Below, one piece after another: positions 10,099-16,985 of a DNA stretch of 64,000 bases. The DNA is from MWAR01 sp035388825. GTDB taxonomy: Bacteria > Muiribacteriota > Ozemobacteria > Ozemobacterales > Ozemobacteraceae. The translations under genes were made by a program, and so were the position numbers. Location: assembly GCA_035388825.1 (NCBI GenBank), contig DAOOQQ010000011.1:27753-91752 (forward strand). Reading direction: 5' to 3'. Under the pieces are notes generated by a model. It made no database searches and was not told where the DNA came from. It saw nothing but the letters and a program-made list of their open reading frames with translations. Numbering within the stretch: position 1 is the first letter of the stretch; each line of letters opens with the position of its first letter.

Positions 10099-11592
10099 TT
10101 ACGCCACCCGCAGGGCCATCCTCCCGGTCGATTCCCGGGAAAATCGCCACCGGGTATCCGCAAGCCCGTCGAGAAACCGCGCATCGTGGCTCACGAGAAT
10201 CAGAGCGCCGGGAAACCCCCGCAAAGCCTTTTCCAGCAACTCAACCGCCGGAAGATCCAGATGATTCGTCGGCTCATCCATGACGATCAGGTGCGGACGG
10301 CGAATGATGCCGAGTGCCAGCAGAATCTTGCGGATCTCGCCGGGGCTGGGCAGATCCCCCCGCAGGAGCCGTTCGGGCCGCGTTCCGAGACAGCTCACGC
10401 AAGCCAGGACCCCGCCGAGCTCGTCCCTCTTCAGCCGCCGCACCTCGCGGATCAGCCGCTCCCCATCATCGATCGGAATTTCCTGCGGCAAATACACCAC
10501 ACGATCGGCCGGCAGGCTCAACCGACCGACCAGATACCGGAGGAAGCAGCTCTTGCCCGTGCCATTCGGGCCGCTGATGCCGATCCGGTCTGCCGGCAGC
10601 AGGACAAGATCGGGAAAGGCGAGCGATATCGACGGCCCGAGCGGCAGAACCCCCTGCTCGAGCCGCACCAGGACATCCCGGTTCGACCGTTCGCCCTCGA
10701 TCCGGTAGGCAAGATCGTACTCCTTTCGGAAGCCGATCCCCTCCAGCAGCTCCCCGGCCTTCTCGAGCCGCCCGCGCAATTGCCGGGCGAAGTTGCCGGC
10801 AATGGCATCCTTTCCGGTCAGCCGGGCCAGATCGATTTTTCCCCGGCCGTCCGAATCATTCCGGTGGAGATGGCGCTTCGACATCCGGCTGGCCGACCGG
10901 GCTGCCTCGGCCTGCCTGCGGATCATCTCCCGATGCAGCTTTTGCACCTCATCCTTCGCGACACTCCGCTGCCGGCGCTGGTGCTCCTCCCCGAGCTCCT
11001 TCTGGGCGGCTGCCTCGGTGTAGGCTCCAGGGATGGCAAGGACTCCCGGTGGTTCGATGAATATAATATTTGTGCATATATCATCAAGGAGCTGCCGGTC
11101 GTGACTGACGAGAATGCCGATGCCGCGGAAGGCGGCAAGCGCGGCCCGCACCATCTCCCCGCTTTCCGCGTCAAGATGGTTGGTCGGCTCGTCGACGAGA
11201 AGGACGTCGGGCTGGCGCCACAACACGGTCGCGATCTGCGCCCGTTTCCGCTCCCCGTGGCTCAGGGTGTCCCAGCGCTCCCACCAGTCCGACCGGATGC
11301 CGAGAATGCCTTTCAACCGTGCGGCATCGGCATCTCCGGCATCGCGGAATACCTCCCACCCGTCAGGGCGGAAATCCGTTCGCTGGTGGCACTGACCCAG
11401 CCGCCCCTTGCGGAGGATCCGTCCCGAGTCCGGCGCCAGATCGCCCGCCGCAAGCCTGAGCAACGTGGTCTTACCCGAACCGTTCGCCCCCACAAGGCCC
11501 GTCCAGCCCGTGTCGAACTGGAGACTGATCCCGCAAAACAGCGGTTCGGGCGCATCCGCATGCGTGAAATCCACATCGATGAATCTGATCAT
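10099..11592 (-). CDS. ABC-F family ribosome-associated ATPase
   Basis: The 497-residue protein contains two ABC domains and no membrane segments, the ABC-F pattern. Domain 1 has Walker A GANGSGKTT (35-43), signature LSHGE (110-114) and DEPTNH (134-139). Domain 2 has GPNGTGKS (341-348), a degenerate signature PSPGE (415-419) and DEPTNH (439-444). The linker (about 190-260) is basic and helical, as needed to reach the ribosome. Length and linker resemble the antibiotic-resistance type (Vga/Lsa-like) more than EttA or Uup, but I cannot assign a subfamily. SD AGGGGG is five bases before the ATG. The structured leader is described separately. Confidence 0.88.
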   Translation of the reverse strand: MIRFIDVDFTHADAPEPLFCGISLQFDTGWTGLVGANGSGKTTLLRLAAGDLAPDSGRILRKGRLGQCHQRTDFRPDGWEVFRDAGDADAARLKGILGIRSDWWERWDTLSHGERKRAQIATVLWRQPDVLLVDEPTNHLDAESGEMVRAALAAFRGIGILVSHDRQLLDDICTNIIFIEPPGVLAIPGAYTEAAAQKELGEEHQRRQRSVAKDEVQKLHREMIRRQAEAARSASRMSKRHLHRNDSDGRGKIDLARLTGKDAIAGNFARQLRGRLEKAGELLEGIGFRKEYDLAYRIEGERSNRDVLVRLEQGVLPLGPSISLAFPDLVLLPADRIGISGPNGTGKSCFLRYLVGRLSLPADRVVYLPQEIPIDDGERLIREVRRLKRDELGGVLACVSCLGTRPERLLRGDLPSPGEIRKILLALGIIRRPHLIVMDEPTNHLDLPAVELLEKALRGFPGALILVSHDARFLDGLADTRWRFSRESTGRMALRVA

Positions 11593-11663
11593 GAAATCCC
11601 CCTAGCAAGAGGGCAGGCCGGTCGCTCCGCAATGTGCTGGACGCCAGGGAATCCGATGGTCAT
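11589..11663 (-). CDS. 24-codon upstream ORF in the ABC-F leader
   Basis: An ATG at 11663 opens a 24-residue frame (it begins MTIGFPGVQHIAERP) that ends with a TGA overlapping the ABC-F start codon. A partial SD (AAGGCAGG) sits immediately before it. Leader peptides are typical of ribosome-acting ABC-F genes, where stalling controls expression. The overlap suggests coupling, but no stalling motif is recognisable and it could be chance. Confidence 0.4.
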   Translation of the reverse strand: MTIGFPGVQHIAERPACPLARGIS

Positions 11664-11742
11664 CCTGCCTTGGAACCGGGGAAAGGCATGCACGGAATTC
11701 CCGTTGTCCTTCCCACCGGACGGAGCGCGCCGGCGAGCCGTC

Positions 11743-11822
11743 AAAAAAGCCCGCCGTTCTTCCTGTCAGCGCCACCGTCTCAGTTCTTCAACCCGGTTTC
11801 TCCTTCACGGCCGGCTGAAACC
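11743..11822 (-). promoter_or_regulatory. candidate attenuator in the ABC-F leader
   Basis: Read on the minus strand, CCGGTTTC and GAAACCGG form one hairpin (11793-11824 region). The sequence GCCGGCCGT (11815-11807), inside its loop, can instead pair 8 of 9 bases with ACGGCGGGC (11757-11749), which is followed at once by six T residues (11748-11743). The two pairings overlap in space, so they could act as antiterminator and terminator. Confidence 0.45.
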
Positions 11823-11842
11823 GGCCATTGATCCTGCCCTCT

Positions 11843-11871
11843 ATTCTACCGACCCGTTCCAAAAAGCGCAA
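11843..11871 (-). promoter_or_regulatory. sigma-70-like promoter of the ABC-F gene
   Basis: On the minus strand TTGCGC (11871-11866) and TAGAAT (11848-11843) are separated by 17 bases. Transcription would start near 11836, giving a leader of about 245 bases before the ABC-F ATG. Confidence 0.65.
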
Positions 11872-11890
11872 CTGGCCCCGGGGGCGGGGG

Positions 11891-11926
11891 AAAGAGAACG
11901 CCCCGCGCGGGGACACGCGGGGCGTT
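11891..11926 (-). terminator. intrinsic-terminator-like hairpin after the vor/kor gamma gene
   Basis: An 11-base stem (AACGCCCCGCG with CGCGGGGCGTT, 8-base loop) lies 18 bases past the gamma-subunit stop. On the minus strand it is followed by TCTCTTTCC, a weak pyrimidine tract. Confidence 0.6.
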
Positions 11927-11943
11927 TGACGAAAACGGCAAAT

Positions 11944-12498
11944 TCAGGCGTTGGCGTATTCGTAGCCCTTGGTGAAAGCCGTCTTGTTGAGCTCGAGCAT
12001 CTCCTTCTTCTTCGCGGGGGTGAGATGCTCGATCTGCTTGAGCGCCTGCTCGAGCGACATGACGGGACAGGCGCGCAGGAAGGCGCCGGCCATGACGACG
12101 TTGGCGACGCGCTCGCTGCCCAGATCGCCGGCGATCTTGCTGGCCGGCACGGGAACAGCCTTCACGTCACCCCGGAACGTCTCCTCGGGGATCAGGGACG
12201 CGTTGTAGATCATGACGCCGCCCTTCTTGACCTTGGGAAGGAACCGCGTGACGGAGGGGCGGTTCATCGCGATCAGCAGGTCGGGCTCGTTCACGATCGG
12301 CGAGGCAATCGGGGTCTCGGAGATGACCACCGAGCAGTTGGCGGTTCCGCCGCGCATCTCGGGGCCGTAGGAGGGGAGCCAGGACACGTTCTTCCCGGCC
12401 GCCATCCCGACCTCGGCCAGAACCTTGCCCAGAAACAGCACGCCCTGACCGCCGAACCCGGCCATGATGACTTCTTCCTTTCCCTGGGGGATATTCAT
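11944..12498 (-). CDS. 2-oxoacid:ferredoxin oxidoreductase gamma subunit (operon copy)
   Basis: This 184-residue catalytic-gamma subunit is the last gene of the vor/kor operon. Motifs are AGFGGQGVLFLGKVLAE, SWLPSYGPEMRGGTANC and AMNRPSV. In the known enzymes gamma, with alpha and beta, forms the pyruvate/ketoacid oxidoreductase core. SD AAGGA is six bases from the ATG. It is separated from the beta gene by 216 bases that hold two hairpin elements, which is unusual inside such an operon. A paralogue lies at 8862-9470. Confidence 0.93.
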   Translation of the reverse strand: MNIPQGKEEVIMAGFGGQGVLFLGKVLAEVGMAAGKNVSWLPSYGPEMRGGTANCSVVISETPIASPIVNEPDLLIAMNRPSVTRFLPKVKKGGVMIYNASLIPEETFRGDVKAVPVPASKIAGDLGSERVANVVMAGAFLRACPVMSLEQALKQIEHLTPAKKKEMLELNKTAFTKGYEYANA

Positions 12499-12532
12499 AT
12501 TTTATCCTTTATATTCTTTGATATTCAACGAA

Positions 12533-12606
12533 CCACGGAGGCACGGAGACACAGAGGCGATCGTCCCATATTTCGGTTCATCCTCTGTGCCTCGGTGTCC
12601 CAGTGG
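12533..12606. repeat. palindromic dispersed-repeat-like element (CACGGAG type)
   Basis: A 25-base arm (12533-12557, starting CCACGGAGGCACGG) pairs with an inverted 25-base arm (12582-12606) at 20 of 25 positions around a 24-base AT-richer centre. Read through, both arms give the R-R-H-G-D-T-E type of peptide that appears as spurious ORFs in many genomes. It lies between the beta and gamma genes. Confidence 0.65.
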
Positions 12607-12635
12607 TGCGTCGATCTCCTGCTCTGAAGACAACA

Positions 12636-12655
12636 GGCGACCCTTGCGGGTCGCC
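12636..12655 (-). terminator. hairpin with GCAA tetraloop between beta and gamma genes
   Basis: A perfect 8-base stem closes a four-base loop. On the minus strand it reads GGCGACCC-GCAA-GGGTCGCC, a stable GNRA tetraloop hairpin. It is followed by TGTTGTCTTC, too weak for a confident terminator. It may limit read-through into gamma or mark an mRNA end. Confidence 0.4.
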
Positions 12656-12714
12656 CATGTCTCTCGATGACGGGATGCGATGCCGTGAGGCATGCGCGGC
12701 CGGCCGTGGATTTC

Positions 12715-13464
12715 TCAGGCTTCGATCTTGTGCTTGTCCCGGAACGTGCCGAGCGGGAAGACCGGGATCATGTTGTCCCCCAGCCACTTGTGGGCATCGG
12801 CGGGCTGCTTGCCCCAGTTGGTCGGGCAGATGCACAGCACTTCGACGAACGAGAAACCCTTGCCGTCCTTCTGGAGCTGGAAGGCGTTCTTGATCGCCTT
12901 CTTCGTCTTCATCAGGGCTGCCGGGGTGTTCACCGTGACGCGGGTCACATAGGCCGGGGCGTCGAGACAGGCGATCATTTCGGAAATCTTGATCGGGTTG
13001 CCGGTCAGGGAAGCGTCGCGGCCGTAGGGCGAGGTCGCCGTCTTCATGCCGACCAGCGTGGTCGGGGCCATCTGACCGCCGGTCATTCCATAGATCGCAT
13101 TATTGATGAACACCACCGTGATGTTCTCGCCGCGGTTGGCGGCGTGGATGATCTCGGCCGTGCCGATCGCGGCCAGATCGCCGTCACCCTGGTAGGTGAA
13201 CACGATCGAGTCGGGCCGGCAGCGCTTGATGCCCGTCGCGACGGCCGGTGCGCGGCCGTGGGCGGCGGAGATGAAGTCGAGGTTGAAGTATTCGTAGGCG
13301 AATACCGAGCAGCCGACCGGCGCCACGCCGATCGTGCGTTCGGCCAGGCCCAGCTCGTCGACGGACTCGGCCACGAGACGATGGATGACGCCGTGGTCGC
13401 AGCCGGGACAATAATGGGTCGGGTTCGCGCTCAGGCTCTGCGGCCGCGAGAATATCTTCTGCAT
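12715..13464 (-). CDS. 2-oxoacid:ferredoxin oxidoreductase beta subunit (TPP-binding)
   Basis: The 249-residue beta subunit binds thiamine diphosphate. Visible are the N-terminal YCPGCDHG, the cofactor motif YQGDGDLAAIG followed about 27 residues later by NNAIYGMTGGQ, and the conserved PTNWGK near the end. With the alpha subunit it decarboxylates a 2-oxoacid to its acyl-CoA and reduces ferredoxin. The operon order (ferredoxin, alpha, beta, gamma) is that of KorDABC/Vor enzymes. The ATG has a GGAG SD. The true substrate (2-oxoglutarate or branched-chain 2-oxoacids) cannot be told from sequence alone. Confidence 0.92.
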   Translation of the reverse strand: MQKIFSRPQSLSANPTHYCPGCDHGVIHRLVAESVDELGLAERTIGVAPVGCSVFAYEYFNLDFISAAHGRAPAVATGIKRCRPDSIVFTYQGDGDLAAIGTAEIIHAANRGENITVVFINNAIYGMTGGQMAPTTLVGMKTATSPYGRDASLTGNPIKISEMIACLDAPAYVTRVTVNTPAALMKTKKAIKNAFQLQKDGKGFSFVEVLCICPTNWGKQPADAHKWLGDNMIPVFPLGTFRDKHKIEA

Positions 13465-13494
13465 TTGCTTCGCTCCTTTGTCTGCGCGGCGCCG

Positions 13495-14580
13495 TCAGTC
13501 GGGGCGCACGATCTTGTCGACTTCGTTGAGGATCTCGAAGTCGGACGGAATGGTTCCGCCGGTGCGGCCGAAGAAGTAGACGGGCACCTTGCCCTCGACG
13601 GCCAGCTTGATGTCCTCGACCATCTGGCCGCACGACATCTCGACGACGAGGAACTGCTTCGTCTTCTTCGCCAGCTCGGCGACGCGGGCGCTCGGGAAAG
13701 GCCACAGCGACTTCGGGCGCAGCAGACCGGCCTTGATGCCGCGTTTCCGGCACTTCTCGACGACGGTCTTCAGGATGCGGCTGATGATGCCGTACCCGAC
13801 GAGGATGATGTCGGCGTCTTCGCACTCGTGCTCTTCGACCGCCAGATCTTTCCAGGAGCCCTTCTCGAACTCGTCGCGGATGAACTGGTACTTCTGGTAG
13901 AGATGCCAGTTGTGCTCCTCGAGGTGCTCGACGTCCATGAAGATCGTCGTGCAGAGGTTGCGGCCCTTCTTGTCGGCGCCGCGGTACCCGAGGCCCCACT
14001 TCTTCGCGTTGATGTCGTAGTTGACCGGCTCGGGCAGCACGACCGGCTCCATCATCTGGCCGAGAACGCCGTCGCTGAGGATCATGACGGGGTTCTTGAA
14101 CGTATCGGCCGCCTCGAACGCCTTCATCGTCATGTCGGACATTTCCTGGACCGAGTTGGGGGCCAGAACGATCAGGTGGTAATCCCCGTGGCCACCGCCC
14201 TTGGTCGCCTGGAAGTAATCCGACTGGGCCGGCGAGATGTTGCCCAGGCCCGGACCGCCGCGCATCACGTTGACGATGAGACAGGGAAGCTCGGCCGCCG
14301 CGATGTAGGAAATACCTTCCTGCTTCAGACTGACGCCGGGGCTGCTGCTGCTGGTCATGACGCGCGCGCCGGTGGCGGCGCCGCCGAAGACCATGTTGAT
14401 CGCGGCGATCTCGCTCTCGGCCTGCAGGAACACGCCTTCGACCTCGGGAAGCCGCTTCGCCAGATACTCGGGCAGCTCGCTCTGCGGGGTGATGGGATAA
14501 CCGAAATAATGCCGGCAACCGGCCAGGACGGCCGTCTCGGCCAGGGCCTCGTTGCCTTTCATCAGGATCTTGTCAGCCAT
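13495..14580 (-). CDS. vorB: 2-oxoacid:ferredoxin oxidoreductase alpha subunit (VorB-like)
   Basis: The 361-residue protein matches the VorB/KorA pattern from its first residues (MADKILMKGNEALAETA), then HYFGYPITPQSELPEYL, MTSSSSPGVSLKQEG and MRGGPGLGNISPAQSDY. The C-terminal part holds the transketolase-like domain ending in TIPSDFEIL. I start at the ATG at 14580 because the frame upstream overlaps the ferredoxin gene and resembles nothing. The gene name follows the usual annotation of this subgroup (3-methyl-2-oxobutanoate dehydrogenase VorB). The substrate is not proven. Confidence 0.92.
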   Translation of the reverse strand: MADKILMKGNEALAETAVLAGCRHYFGYPITPQSELPEYLAKRLPEVEGVFLQAESEIAAINMVFGGAATGARVMTSSSSPGVSLKQEGISYIAAAELPCLIVNVMRGGPGLGNISPAQSDYFQATKGGGHGDYHLIVLAPNSVQEMSDMTMKAFEAADTFKNPVMILSDGVLGQMMEPVVLPEPVNYDINAKKWGLGYRGADKKGRNLCTTIFMDVEHLEEHNWHLYQKYQFIRDEFEKGSWKDLAVEEHECEDADIILVGYGIISRILKTVVEKCRKRGIKAGLLRPKSLWPFPSARVAELAKKTKQFLVVEMSCGQMVEDIKLAVEGKVPVYFFGRTGGTIPSDFEILNEVDKIVRPD

Positions 14581-14603
14581 TGTTCGCTCCGTTTCTGGAT
14601 GAT

Positions 14604-14810
14604 TCAGGCCTTGAACACTTCGATAGCCACGTCGGGGCAGCTTCGCGCGCACAGTGCGCACGAGGTGCACTTCTCTTCGTTCAGCATCTTCGTCGGATGG
14701 TATCCCTTGGCGGACAGATGATCGGAAACCCCGAGCACCTTCATCGGGCAACGTCCGATGCAGATTCCGCAACCCTTGCACAGGTCTTCATTGATTACCC
14801 ATTTGGGCAT
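14604..14810 (-). CDS. 2[4Fe-4S] ferredoxin subunit of the oxidoreductase
   Basis: The 68-residue protein has two cluster motifs, CxxCxxCxxxC at C11/C14/C17/C21 and C48/C51/C54/C58, the second followed by Pro. This is the delta/ferredoxin subunit that passes electrons from the TPP site to soluble ferredoxin. It starts inside the 3' end of the P-loop gene (16-base overlap) with SD CAGGAGG and lies 23 bases before vorB, so all are one transcription unit. Confidence 0.93.
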   Translation of the reverse strand: MPKWVINEDLCKGCGICIGRCPMKVLGVSDHLSAKGYHPTKMLNEEKCTSCALCARSCPDVAIEVFKA

Positions 14811-15565
14811 GTCGCAACCTCCTGTTCCTTTCCAATGATCCAGGGTGTTTCCCAGTACCGGTCCAGCACGAGGAGCGGCTGGCCGTCATACTCAACAAGA
14901 TTCGTGGGGGCCTCGTCGGAGGACGCCCCCGCCGTGTGCGGCAGCAGCCGGAGAAGGGCCGGCGCCGCCACGGAAAAAGCGATCGGTATCCGCATCGTCT
15001 CGGCGAACGTCCGGACTTTCGCAAGACCGGCCTCGAACAGCTCGGGCGTCGTTTCATTGATCAGATGCGGGTTGGCCACGATATGGGTCACCTCGAGCGA
15101 GGACAGCTCACAGAGCAGCTCGAAGCTTTTGCGCATCTGGTCGGGATTGAGAAACCCGGGTCGATACGGATTGATCACGAAATACGTCTGGGCCTTGCGG
15201 GCCGCCGCCTGCTGCGCAAGCCGCCCGAGCACCCGCAGACCGAGCTCCCCCCCACCCACGTCACAGACGACCGCGGTGTCGTGGCGGGCGAGAATGCCGA
15301 ACGCGGCCCCCGGAAGGGCCGGCATGTCGTTCGCGGTCACCTGCGCATCGGGGGCGATCAGCTTCACGCCTTCGCGCTCGAGAGCGTCACGCAGGTGTCG
15401 AACGCGGAAAAACGGGTTGACGATATCCAGGTCGAGCAGATGGGAAAGGCCGGGGCCGAGCTGGCGTGCCCGCCGGATCGCGAGATTCAGCGCAAGCTCG
15501 GTCTTCCCGGCTCCCAGTCCGCCGATCAGGAACGTGACCTGGGTTTCATCGACCGGCATCGTCAT
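14795..15565 (-). CDS. P-loop ATPase/GTPase-like protein at the head of the oxidoreductase operon
   Basis: The 256-residue protein has a Walker A motif GGLGAGKT at 15-22, a switch-like LDLDIVNPFF and a Walker-B-like VVCDVGGGE. This resembles CobQ/MinD-type nucleotide-binding proteins. It ends with a region containing LLVLDRYWETPW. I start at the ATG at 15565, since the frame could also open at a TTG two codons earlier. It overlaps the ferredoxin gene, so it probably acts on the complex, for instance in cluster or cofactor assembly. That role is inference. I know of similar genes beside kor operons in anaerobes. Confidence 0.75.
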   Translation of the reverse strand: MTMPVDETQVTFLIGGLGAGKTELALNLAIRRARQLGPGLSHLLDLDIVNPFFRVRHLRDALEREGVKLIAPDAQVTANDMPALPGAAFGILARHDTAVVCDVGGGELGLRVLGRLAQQAAARKAQTYFVINPYRPGFLNPDQMRKSFELLCELSSLEVTHIVANPHLINETTPELFEAGLAKVRTFAETMRIPIAFSVAAPALLRLLPHTAGASSDEAPTNLVEYDGQPLLVLDRYWETPWIIGKEQEVATCPNG

Positions 15566-15578
15566 GTGCAAACGACCT

Positions 15579-16145
15579 TCAGCGGCCGATGTTGCTCAGA
15601 AGCTCCTGGAACTTGTCGAAATGCGGCACGTCCACGCGCTCGATCATCTCGTGCATCACCAGTTCCATCGTGGTCACGATAGCCCCGGCGCGGCGCATCT
15701 TTTCGAGCGAAACCTTCCAGTCGACCTTCCGGCGGGAGCTGGTCGCGTCGAGAACGACATGGACCCGGAAGCCGCGGGTGAGCGCATCGAGTACGGTCTG
15801 GCAGACCGAGACATGCGTTTCCATGCCGACCACCACGAGGGTGTTCGTGTTCATCGCTTCGAGGCGCAGCGTCAGATCCTCGCTGCCGAAGGCGCTATAG
15901 CGGCTGCGCTTGATCGGTTCGAGGCGCGGCATCTGCTTCTTGATCTCTTCGATCGTGCTGCCGAACGTCTGGGGGGCCAGTTCGGTGAGGAGGATGGGCA
16001 GGCCGATCACGCCGGCATAGGAAACGAGGGTCTTGATGTTGTTGATCATCGGTTCCTTGCGGTAGATGGGCTTGATGCACTTTTTCTGCACATCGCAAAT
16101 GAGAAGGACGGCGCCTTCGCGGGTCAGGATATCGGGGTGTCTCAT
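15579..16145 (-). CDS. isochorismatase-fold hydrolase
   Basis: The 188-residue cysteine hydrolase has the family triad. D18 is in LLICDVQ, K79 in PIKRSRYSAF, and C115 in GMETHVSVCQT, where the preceding short loop carries the cis-peptide-like site. The fold includes nicotinamidases, isochorismatases and several amidases. No residue here identifies a substrate, and the protein looks like the YcaC-type general group. It lies 13 bases before the P-loop gene on the same strand, so it may be co-transcribed with the oxidoreductase. Confidence 0.88.
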   Translation of the reverse strand: MRHPDILTREGAVLLICDVQKKCIKPIYRKEPMINNIKTLVSYAGVIGLPILLTELAPQTFGSTIEEIKKQMPRLEPIKRSRYSAFGSEDLTLRLEAMNTNTLVVVGMETHVSVCQTVLDALTRGFRVHVVLDATSSRRKVDWKVSLEKMRRAGAIVTTMELVMHEMIERVDVPHFDKFQELLSNIGR

Positions 16146-16165
16146 GAGTGAGTGTCTCCTCGCCG

Positions 16166-16912
16166 TTAGATGGTCAGAGAGTAATCTTTACCGAAATTGT
16201 TGTCCCAGAGCTGGTCCACGCCTTCCGGGCGGTACCGCGAAAGCTGGAAACAGTAGCGGACCTCGGCGCCCTTCGGAGCCCAGATCAGTCCGCGAAACCT
16301 GCGGGGAACCGGCAGGCGGCGCACCACGAGCAGCCGGCCGTTCTGATACAGCCGGTCCTTCGCGCGATAGGGCGCGCTGCTGACGGAAAACTCGCTGCCC
16401 CACTCGATGCCGTCGGCTTCCAGATCGGTGTCCTGCGCATACGCCCAGTCGCCGATGCTCCAGTGCAGCCTCACGTTCACCAGTTCGCCCGCATAGTCGA
16501 GATACTCGACCTCGTGCGGCTGGACCAGTTGTGCGAACATGCTGCTGACGCGCTCTTCCCCGTTCGTATAGAACGTCTGGAAAAAATAGTGAAAAAGATA
16601 TCTATCCTGGCCGTCCAGGTGCGTGGGCAGGCGGACGATCCAGGTGCGACGCAGGGGGGAGGTGCCCCATTCGGGCATCATCACGAAGCTCTGGGTGCGG
16701 CTCCAGTCGGCGGGAAGATTGGCCGGCCCGAGCGCCATGTTGAACGTGACCTTTTCGATCCCGTCCTCCTGGTCGAGCCACTCCTTCCGGAGATAGGTGT
16801 ACCCCTCGAACGGGCGGGTGGCGGGAACCTCGACGGTCACGCCGGGATCGCCGGCGTCTGCGTCGGGAAACAGCTCCTGGCCGCGGTTCTGTTTGGGGGT
16901 GGAAACGCCCAT
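16166..16912 (-). CDS. putative starch/glycogen-binding (CBM21/CBM25-like) protein
   Basis: The 248-residue protein has no signal peptide. It ends with LWDNNFGKDYSL, which matches the conserved W-D-N-N-x-G-x-N-Y end of CBM21/CBM25/CBM53 modules. The N-terminal half (about residues 15-120) looks like a second beta-sandwich with many aromatics (FHYFFQTFYTNGEE). The ATG at 16912 has an AAGGAGG SD eight bases upstream, while the longer frame from 16969 does not. A carbohydrate-binding or glycogen-handling role is inferred from the motif only. No catalytic domain is present. Confidence 0.6.
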   Translation of the reverse strand: MGVSTPKQNRGQELFPDADAGDPGVTVEVPATRPFEGYTYLRKEWLDQEDGIEKVTFNMALGPANLPADWSRTQSFVMMPEWGTSPLRRTWIVRLPTHLDGQDRYLFHYFFQTFYTNGEERVSSMFAQLVQPHEVEYLDYAGELVNVRLHWSIGDWAYAQDTDLEADGIEWGSEFSVSSAPYRAKDRLYQNGRLLVVRRLPVPRRFRGLIWAPKGAEVRYCFQLSRYRPEGVDQLWDNNFGKDYSLTI

Positions 16913-16985
16913 CGCGCACTCCTCCTTGGAATGAACGTGGGAAAGTATAACACAAAACCGAACCCGCAACCGATCTTTTTGCGGC

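Noticed and set aside
9709..12627. 972-codon open frame on the plus strand
   Set aside because: It crosses the ABC-F and gamma-subunit genes antisense, has no domain, and ends in the palindromic repeat.
12502..12693. short minus-strand frame in the beta-gamma gap
   Set aside because: Translation of the CACGGAG-type palindrome, typical of spurious annotation.
12667..14721. 684-codon open frame on the plus strand
   Set aside because: Antisense to the clear alpha and beta oxidoreductase subunits. Composition is that of a shadow frame.
14582..14781. N-terminal extension of the alpha-subunit frame
   Set aside because: This part is antiphase to the ferredoxin gene and resembles no protein. The family start is the ATG at 14580.
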